From: Perkinsus olseni
Taxonomy: Eukaryota; Perkinsozoa; Perkinsida; Perkinsidae
Length of the DNA: 64,000 nt
Direction of reading: 5' to 3'
Assembly: GCA_013115135.1 (NCBI GenBank)
Contig: JABANP010000222.1
Location: 1 to 64,000, forward strand
Below, one piece after another: positions 56,264 through 64,000 of the stretch; position 1 is the stretch's first letter; each line of letters begins with the position of its first letter. The notes below the pieces were generated by a model. That model ran no database searches. It saw nothing but the letters and a program-made list of their open reading frames with translations, and was not told where the DNA came from. The position numbers were made by a program, and so were the translations under genes.

Positions 56264-57258
56264 ATGAAGATCAATATCTCAAACCCCAGCACTGGCTTGC
56301 AGAAGTGCATCGATATCGATGACGACAAGAAGCTCTTGCCGTTCTTCGACAAGCGTAATAAGGGTCTGACGGTGGCATCTCCGTTTGCTTAGTCGTTGGC
56401 TGCTGGACCACTCATCGTCTTGTATTAGTACTAGATCACAGCCCGATTCATCGTGATGATGGAATTTGATTTGGTCGTGTTGTAGGTATCTCCGCTGAAG
56501 TCTCCGGCGAGAGTCTCGGTGACGAGTTCCAGGGTTACATTTTCCGTATCTCTGGCGGTAACGATAAGCAGGGCTTCCCCATGAAGCAGGGTGTCTTGGT
56601 ACTACTGGGGATAGTAACGGCTCTGGGGATCGTCTCGTGTAGTTCGTCGTTGAAAGTGTTCAGAGCTCTCGTGTCGTTCTCTCGACTGTTTTGTTCTTCC
56701 TCAGACCAACAACCGTGTCAGACTCCTCTTCCAGAAGGGTATGTCTTGCTACCGCCCTCGTCGTGCCGGTGAGCGCAAGCGCAAGTCCGTCCGCGGCTGC
56801 ATCGTCGGCCAGGACCTCGCCGTCCTCAACCTCGTGCTCATCAAGAAGGGCGACGTAAGTCGATGCTGTCTTCCTCCATTCACCTTCGTTACGATGTACT
56901 TGTTCAGGCTGAGATCGCCGGTTTGACTGATGACAGCAGGCCTCGTCGTCTCGGACCCAAGAGGGCCAACCACATCCGCAAGCTCTTCGGTCTCACCAAG
57001 GAGGACGACATTCGCAAGTTCGTTGTCCGCAGGGATACCGGTCGCAAGAACAAGGCCCCCAAGATCCAGCGCTTGATCACTCCCCAGACCCTTCAGCGCA
57101 AGAGGCACATCCGCAACACCACCATCAAGAAGGTTCTCCAGTCCCGTGAGGACGCTGCCAAGTACCAGGTCAGATTGGCTGAGTACCACAACGAGCAGCG
57201 CGCCAAGTGGGCTTCGGAGCTTGCCAAGAAGAAGGCGGTCAAGGCCAAGAGGGCTTAA
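56264..57258 (+). CDS. RPS6: 40S ribosomal protein S6 (eS6)
   Basis: A small-subunit ribosomal protein and, in many eukaryotes, a target of growth-signalling kinases. Four exons, 56264-56354, 56486-56598, 56705-56854 and 56908-57258, join across GT-AG introns of 131, 106 and 53 nt. They give 234 residues starting [20 protein letters not shown]. Landmarks are [65 protein letters not shown], and [18 protein letters not shown]. The end is basic ([13 protein letters not shown]), and the serine cluster phosphorylated in animal S6 (RRRLSSLR) is absent. Length is close to the usual 230-250. The intron phases were checked and keep the frame throughout. Confidence 0.98.
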
Positions 57259-57480
57259 GCGGTTTCTCCACGATATCCACCACTATAGCAGGGGGATGAC
57301 GTTATGCTTCAAGCTGGGCACGACGCTGAGTCTAATATAGGGTTGAGTTATCATTATCAGTGGTCAGGGAGGAGGGGGCTGATGGGAGACTACTGAGATT
57401 GACTTTTCTTCCTTAATGTCGAGCACTACAACTACCAAGTAATCTCATGAAGGTTTTGGAGAGGTTAGAAGCCGTTTGAT

Positions 57481-58603
57481 ATGGGTTTTCTCAGTGGTGC
57501 GGAGAAGGCCGAGGAGCCTACCACTGCAGCCGGGGAGGCTACCGCCGGGAAGGAGACTACCGCTAAGCCGACAGAAGAGGGCGCTGCTGCTGAGGCCCCG
57601 AAGAAAGAGGCTGCTGCTCCTGAGGTTGTGTCTGCCGAAGATGCCGAGAAGATAATGCAGATTCAGCAGAAGATCGCTGTTGTAGGGAAAGTTGGGTATG
57701 GCGATGGTAGCGATGCTGATGACTGAACTCAGATTGACGAGAAAACTGGTGATATTAAGGAGAAAATCCATGCTTGCAAGCAGGATGCCAATCAAGCAAC
57801 CAAAAGATACCACCAAAATGTGAGTCGGCAACCGAGAAGCAGGGCTGGCGATTTCTTTTCCCTTCGGTGTAGATGGAAAACGCTTCGAAGTATGCTATTA
57901 GCAAGATGGCCAAGGACATGTTGGACGTGGCTGACAATATTGATAGGGCCAAAGCATCCATCACTGATGGTGAGAGTCTATCTGGACGTGCTTCGACAGC
58001 GTCGCTATGGGTTCCGAAGGTCCCCGCATTGCTATTGAACGTCTATTCACAAACATGACGCGTACTCGTCAACTCCTTCAATGCTCGTTCGTTGGAAGAG
58101 GGGTAGTATTCGCCCTCCTGATCGATAGAGTAGTATTCGTGATATATATCGTATAGAATTGCATACCGCAAACGTCTATGAGACTCTTCACTCAATAAGC
58201 AACTCAATATACAACGTGACGGCTCCTCCTGCACTTTCAGAGGATCGTGCTCAATGCAAGGACCTCGCAGCCATCTACAAGAAGGTCAACGAGGCCGATA
58301 CCATCCTACAGAAGATATTTGCAGATAATGGTATAACCAAGGAGGACCCTATGGGGCAAGCCTTCGATCCCAACAGGCATGAGGTCGGTCTTGTCCCTCT
58401 CACCTCCGCTCCGATGGAACTCTCACTATCAGGCGTTGTTCGAATTCCCCTTCGCTGATAAGGAGACCGGTGAGGTTGCCCATGTGGTTCAGCCAGGCTA
58501 CAAGATCTACGACAGGGTAAGGTCGTATCATCGCACTGGGAAGAAGATTCCTTTTTCTCAGATACTACGCGCCGCCAAGGTCGGAGTGGTCCGGAATCCC
58601 TAG
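57481..58603 (+). CDS. GRPE: GrpE nucleotide-exchange factor, probably mitochondrial
   Basis: GrpE frees ADP from the mitochondrial Hsp70 that drives protein import and folding. The first exon (from ATG 57481) is low in complexity, alanine/glutamate/lysine-rich, and ends KIMQIQQKI. The next exon gives DEKTGDIKEKIHACKQDANQ and ATKRYHQN. The third gives MENASKYAISKMAKDMLDVA and DNIDRAKASI, the classic GrpE helix. Further exons give LAAIYKKVNEADTILQKIFA, DNGITKEDPMGQAFDPNRHE, then FADKETGEVAHVVQPGYKIY and a last exon LRAAKVGVVRNP with TAG at 58603. These follow the family order of coiled coil then beta domain, with DPxGxxFDPNxHE and VxxVxQxGY motifs. No typical targeting sequence is seen, so an upstream exon may be missing. 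Confidence 0.9.
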
Positions 58604-58629
58604 AGTAGTAGCAGCAAGGCCAGAAGTTT

Positions 58630-59508
58630 ATGTTCCTGCATACATTGCAAGTGATCGTTTCCGAGTCAAATGTTGTTGCTTACAGAAGCTCAGAGTCGAC
58701 GTGGCCGGCTAAGGTTGTTATGTCGCTTCCCAATGCACCGTCCCTACTCATTCGAGGCTCGTCCCAGCATCTGCATGACTCACGACAGCGTCGCATTGAG
58801 GTCATCGATCGAGGGAAAGGCAGCAAGGGGAAGAAGGTAATACGCGTTTAGTCAATGGACCTGCTTCTAGGAGGCTTTGGGACCATCAGAATGTGCTCAG
58901 GAACCCCGGATTGTCGCGGGTCTGGCCAGGGTGAAGCCCCGGAACTTCGTCACTCGAACAGCCCCCACTGTAGCAGTGAGGAGCTTCGCCTCTATCGATA
59001 AGAAGGCCTCGCCCCCTCGGGTGCACAGATATCCTCGGAGGAGCTCCCACTGTAGGTGGGATGGTGAACCTCCTAAAACGCCGTTAGGCTCAGCGCGCCA
59101 TTGTTAGATAAGAGACTGCCGCCCACCAGAGTCGGCTCGGAAGGGCGACTCCCCGCAGTTCTTCCGCGGCCGTCCTTCTCGAGAGGGGTTCCTCCTCCCA
59201 TACCTCAAGAGGCGCCGCCGTCAGACAGCAGCTCAGATAGCGAGGATGAGTTCTATAAGAAATTCATGAAACGACGACGACAGACGGTGGTGACTAAAGA
59301 GAAGCCTCGGGGTCGTCCACCCGACCGCCGTAGGGTTGAGGATGAGTTGGTTATTACTATCAAACCGTGGGAACGACCCGACGCAGTAGTGCCCGTGTAT
59401 GGTCTATTGGGAAGCATCGGCAAGCGGGAGTTTGCGATGAAGCCAGCGAGGGTTGACAGGACGCCGACAAGAGGCGGTAAGGTGGCCCCTCAGGTCGCGG
59501 AAGAGTGA
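58630..59508 (+). CDS. Basic protein with AT-hook-like motif, unidentified
   Basis: Plus-strand exons follow closely after GrpE. One (58630-58836) reads VIVSESNVVAYRSSESTWPA, MSLPNAPSLLIRGSSQHLHD and RRIEVIDRGKGSKGKK, then a gtaata donor. The next (from about 58872) reads GLARVKPRNFVTRTAPTVAV. The last (to TGA at 59508) reads SDSSSDSEDEFYKKFMKRRR and KEKPRGRPPDRRRVEDELVI. PRGRPP is the core of an AT-hook, which would bind the minor groove of AT-rich DNA. A serine/acidic patch precedes it. No other domain is recognised. The start could be 58630 or ATG 58721. Confidence 0.45.
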
Positions 59509-59694
59509 ATCCGGGCATGCGTTCATTTCTCGTGTAGACGGTTGGGTTGTGTTGGTAGTCAACTCAGCACACGGAGGTAAAGTGAAAAGTGAAAGAAGTA
59601 AATATTCAAGCACTTGTTGCTAATGACAGTATTGATAACTCACGTTTGACGTACCTACAGTGGGGGTGTGAAGGGTACGCCTACTGCAGCTGAC

Positions 59695-62600
59695 TCACTC
59701 AGTAAGGAGAGACCGGTAGATCTCCCGAAAGGTCGGCCGCTTCAAGGGCTGCCGGCTAAGGCACTGCAGGCAGAGGTCGCAGAGGAAGGGGTCGGCGGCA
59801 GGTGGGAACTTCACCACGGGTTCGGTTGATTTCAGCGGCAGCAGTTGTCGGCCCGTCTGAGGGCGGGTGGAGACGGCCACATCTCTCCAAGAATCCAGTC
59901 CGCATATCCTCGCTAGAGTGACCCCGAAGCTCCAGACGTCAGCGGGCCTGTCGTATTCGATGCTGTGCTGTTCGGGAGCGATGTAACCTTCCGTGCCTGA
60001 CAAGGCAGGGCCTCCTGACTAGCAGCTCCTCCTGGCCTACCGAGGCCGATGGTCATGTTGGTGTCTTGACCAGGGTCGGCTCGTGCCACGCCGAAGTCGG
60101 TAAGGCGGGCTGAGGGGTGGAAGGTGAGGGGAGACCTTGACGAGCCCATGCCCACCTCGATAGATGAAACTTTCAGTGGTGTGCAGTTTACTTAGCAGGA
60201 TGTTGGCAGGCTTGAGATCCCGATGAAGGACGTAGCTCTGAAGGGGGGGATAAGGTGATGGCCGTAGGAGGCCGGTTGCCTTACCCTGTTGTTGGTGCTG
60301 GTATGCAGGAACATCATGGCGAAGGCTGTGTCGATGAGAAGGCGGAAAGTGAATCGCAAATCCAATAGGACAGGCACTTCCTCCGAGGGATGGGAGGCGG
60401 CAGAGCCTTCCTCAGCTTCCTCATCAGTGGCATCTGGTGAAGCTGCGTAACGCTTCCGCACGTATCTAGGTGGAATCTTGCTCTTCTCAAGCGCCCCGTT
60501 CAATGAAGTAATTCTTGAACTCAGATTCTGGAATTGATTCTTACACGTAAAATGCGGATCCAGGATCGATTCTGATTTTCAGAACTAGTTTACTGAACGA
60601 CCCCTAGACCCATCACGAAGCTCAGGAGACTGCAGGAATTTAAGGGACCTCAACGCTGAGGCCTCCTGGGAGGGGCGCTCACTTGTCCCTAGACTTGAGC
60701 AAAACTTCGAGGCTGGTATCCTCAGCCGTCATAAGGCAGCACCAGAACCGCTCAACATTATGGCTTCCCTTTCGACGAGAAGGCAGTCGTTGGTGACCGT
60801 AGAAGACTGTGAGGACCTCAGTGATGCAGGGGTGGCCGGAGGAGCAGTATACACGCATCAACTGAGGCCACCTGCATCGGCGATCGAGCGTCGGTGACGG
60901 TCGGTGATACCTCCCCTTCCTCCTCATCGATGTGGGCCTCTGGGACCATCTTAAGGGCATATTCCCCACTGCCACTGGGATGAGCCAGCAGCGCTTTACA
61001 CTCGGTATGCTCTTCCGATGGTATCAGTTTTACTCGCCAGACCTCTCCGAAAGATCCCTGACCACGCGCCACGAAAATACCGAGCGACACCCGCCAACGG
61101 GCCTACCTTGCCGATCCTCGTTGTGTATTCAAAATACTTATCGAGGTCAAGCGACCGCCTTGAAGTTGCTGAGCCAGCGTCTGAAGGCCGTGCAATGGCG
61201 GTAACTCCGTACCACTCCTTCCCCTTACCCGTGATAAGCCTGTCCAGCGGATGCTTGCCGGCTTCTTGGACACCATTGAAGACGTCCAGTGATGATTCTG
61301 GCGAGCTCGCTGGCGACGACGAGGGTGTATCTACACCGAACATAAAAGGTGATAATAGAGGCGTGCAGGCAGTAGCGGTACCTCCGGCACTAGGAGGCCA
61401 CAGGACAGGATACACAGTCTCTAGGACTTTATGTGTGGCACTCCCATCATCACCACCGCTCTCGCCTGACGCGACACTTGGCGCTTCGAAATCAGAGTCG
61501 TCTTCATCATCCTCGTCATCATCAGTGAAGGCCATCAGCGGGTGTCCCTGCTACGGAATTCTTTGCGAAGTCCCCGGCAAGGAGGCATATCTTACATCCT
61601 GTGACGCATCATCTTCGAGCTCCCCGGTATCAGAAAGCTCATTGTCGCCAATTGAACGATCCCGGATAAGAACACTGTTATAGTACTCGCCAGTCTTTTG
61701 TCGTACCTAGCCACCGGACTATGTACCACAGGTTCACTTGGGAGTATCCTTACTAGACGGCAAGCTACCCCGTTAGCATCACACAGAGCCTTGAACAGGA
61801 CTGCCTGAGGCCTCGACGTACACCCTACAACAGCAAATGATACGCTCGACTGGAGGCTACCGATAGCGGACAAATATCTTTGAACGCATAGGGTTGACTT
61901 GCGAAACTGATCCTCGAGATTCGATCTCCTCTGGGACCCCCGACCTTACCTGCCGTGACGCTGCTGATGTTCACAATCCCTCCATTGGTAAGGGCCAGGT
62001 CTCTAAGATAGGTCTCTGGGTCGGCTGCTGCTCCTGGCGCCTCTGTGTATCGCCGCGGGGCTGTCTTCCGCTTCACAAAGCTCTGCAAATCCCGTAGAGA
62101 ATGCTTGATGGTCTTCTCCTCACTTGACGGCATAAAATCGTGGCTACGACGGACATACCTGAATTCCACCGACTCTCACTATAAACACCCCCAGCATCTC
62201 CTACCGTCTCAGTGCAGCGTCTTGACACGAGTCCACCACTAGAGTGTAGTCCAGTGGGTCGTGGGGCACTTCGACGAAAGTAAGATCATTGACAGGCTTG
62301 GACAGTGGCTTGAAGGCCCCATCTGCCGGCAGCCCGTCCAACTACAATAACCGTCCTCCTTTGAGGTCGATAAACTGCTTCGTTGGTTACCACTCTCCCC
62401 ATGATCAGCTCAGGGTTAGGCCTGCTTGTGGGCGACACTATTTCATCATCATCATGATGGTGGTCTTCATTGCCGAGCACCAGCCTTCGCTCGAATGCTC
62501 GGCAAGCCTCCTGCGTTGTGACTGCCAAGGACGCCTCCCCTACGCAGCTGCCGAGGCCCCTTACATCCTTCTGGGCCATCGAACCATAAGGAAGCCGCAT

Positions 62601-63626
62601 GCAAGGCGTGGCCCTCCTCTCCCGTCCTCACCACTTTATTGAGGAGGTAGTCGCCGTAGCCCAATTCGTGACGTATAGAAAACTTTACGGAGGCACTTGT
62701 CAATTCCGCCACCTCGATCGCAAGTGCACATAGATACTGTACTGATGTTAGTAATTCTGCCGAGATATGAGGCCCCTCCTCGAGGGAGGTGCTCATTCTC
62801 TGCTGCAGCTGTAAGATACACGAATAGTCAGCAAATGCCATCTCGTGGGTGCCGAGGGTGAACCTCAGCAGTGCTCTGAGAACCGAGGGCCACAAGTCTG
62901 CCTGGTCCAGCGAACGAGCTCGAGACACGCGTCTTAGTGCGAGCGTTGTGTCTTCATCCTCGGACAGCCAGGAGCGTGGGCCCTCCGAGACGCCTGTGGA
63001 AGCTTGTGGTTCGGATGCGACGAAAGTGGTGAAGCTCACGTGAAGGTTCACAGGTGAGTTGCCTGGGGTCGCGAGCGATGAATAGTTCAGGCAGGAGGCA
63101 TTCCGAGGCTGCTGTCTTTCGACTCTTGTGATGAGTCTTCACGATCACCACTCTGCCTGAAGTCCCCGCTGACTTGTTCGAAGTACTCGGCTGAAGGCTG
63201 GATGGAGCTGCTTCTGACAAGCGGCCATTCCCAAGGGAACGCTCTCGCACTAAGGCTACCATCTATTGATCTCGGGCTGGGAAGCTTCGGTGATGGTTCG
63301 CTCTGCTTGGTCCTGTCCCGGGGCTGCCTGCCCTTCAACCGTCCCTTCTTAACTCCCGTTGAAGTGGCTCGAGTGCTCTTCCCCGTAGTAGTAGCCTGCC
63401 CCTCTGTATCCTGGGCGGGGCTAACTTCTGACGAGGCTTCGGAGAGAAGGCAGCCCCGAGCTGTGTGGTGCGGCATCAGCTCCACATCACCATCCTGATA
63501 AGAGCCACTGCCCTCACAACGCCTCGCCATGCTTCTTACGTCCCAGATAACATCAAGTAGATGCTCCCTTTCATAAAGCACTACCCCTCGGATGGATCCA
63601 TTATGGACTCTGCTGCCCACTCTCAT
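59695..63626 (-). CDS. TKL-type protein kinase with EDR1-like regulatory region (CTR1/EDR1-like)
   Basis: A large kinase gene. The proposed first exon starts at ATG 63626, MRVGSRVHNGSIRGVVLYER. A regulatory region with HELGYGDYLLNKVV (near 62665), SRPQAVLFKALCDANGVACR and LVRI (near 61770-61810) resembles the EDR1 domain of plant CTR1/EDR1 kinases. A basic linker has LRDLQSFVKRKTAPRRY. The kinase has Gly loop GQGSFGEVWRV (near 61060), ATP Lys in YALKMVPE, then FAMMFLHTSTNN, catalytic YVLHRDLKPANILL (near 60215), ARLTDFGVARADPG (near 60095), MSGTEGYIAPEQ, DRPADVWSFGVTLARI, and RQPLKRPTFREIYRSLLTE with TGA at 59695. All catalytic residues are present. The frame between NILL and DFG fits a 22-nt intron at 60170-60191. 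The 5' end may extend beyond 63626. Confidence 0.83.
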
Positions 63627-64000
63627 GGCTACCTTACGGCCTGCCAGCAGTGGTAATAGTTCCGATCACCACGGAGATCATTCGGGAGACGTGAAAGCTC
63701 TGCGCTACTGTGAATCGCTGAGGGGCCTTCGAAACTCAGCTCCGGAAAGTACTACCTATCAGCTCTTCCATGCCCTCCCGTTGCTGTTGTAGTGTCCTCC
63801 TCTTTTTGGCAGTCGTTCTCTCCCCACCTGGCGTAGTTTCTCGGCGCCCGGCAGGCATCAGACCCACGCAAACCACTGACACTGTTGTGGAGAGTATCAT
63901 GCGCCGATGTATTGACGAGGGCGAGGTGACCAGTATATTGACACTGATAACACAAGTTTACAGAGAGAGAACAGTGAAGGAATTAGAATGGTCTCGCATG
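63627..64000. other. Upstream of the TKL kinase gene, to the window edge
   Basis: No gene supported. A 67-residue minus-strand frame at 63752-63955 (MCYQCQYTGHLALVNTSAHD) could be a further 5' exon of the kinase or chance. Confidence 0.3.

Noticed and set aside
56749..57189. 146-residue minus-strand ORF
   Set aside because: Antisense to RPS6 exons 3 and 4.

Overview
This is nuclear DNA from a protist, most likely an alveolate close to Perkinsus. Genes are split by short GT-AG introns, lie on both strands in no operon order, and encode eukaryotic products: dynein light chain LC8, ribosomal protein S6, NOP56, a U1A/U2B''-type spliceosomal protein, SLBP, calpain and an EDRF1 homologue. The genus is inferred from the CCCH finger style, the DWDDT HAD family, the intron style and the retroelements. 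It was not tested against a database.

Layout. Positions 1-3.2 kb hold a decayed DIRS-type retroelement (reverse transcriptase, RNase H, tyrosine recombinase). It is followed by a 242-bp exact direct repeat carrying a tRNA-like sequence, an open Ty3/gypsy-type integrase ORF (3.8-5.1 kb) and a probably retroelement-derived stretch (5.4-7.2 kb). From 7 kb to the end the window is gene-dense. In order: WD40-like fragments; a family X DNA polymerase with BRCT domain (+); a CCCH zinc-finger gene (+); a SEC14-domain gene (+); LC8 (-); a perilipin-like gene (+); an EDRF1-like gene (+); an FHA-domain gene (+); a RanBP2-finger calpain (-); two tandem SLBP paralogues (-); an unidentified gene (-); a BTB gene (-); a mitochondrial L16-type ribosomal protein (-); a U1A/U2B'' protein (-); two unidentified genes (-); a DWDDT HAD protein (+); several unidentified plus-strand genes; a DFN-variant kinase (-); a Nudix hydrolase (-); NOP56 (-); RPS6 (+); a GrpE homologue (+); an AT-hook-like protein (+); and a TKL kinase with an EDR1-like region (-).

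The genes do not form one pathway. Three local themes stand out. NOP56 and RPS6 are divergent over about 160 bp, so two ribosome-production genes may share a promoter region. L16 and GrpE would serve a mitochondrion. Two SLBP paralogues sit side by side, implying duplicated or divided histone-mRNA handling.

Exon ends were worked out by eye from GT-AG sites and family alignment for LC8, RPS6, NOP56 (ends), U1A, L16, Nudix, SLBP, the CCCH gene and the 40.9-41.5 kb gene. Elsewhere the listed span is the outer limit of recognisable coding sequence. I found no CRISPR array, operon, bacterial promoter or rRNA gene. I did not find a clearly new multi-gene system. The strongest leads are the tRNA-like repeat pair, the SLBP duplication, the very short candidate introns and the kinase variants.
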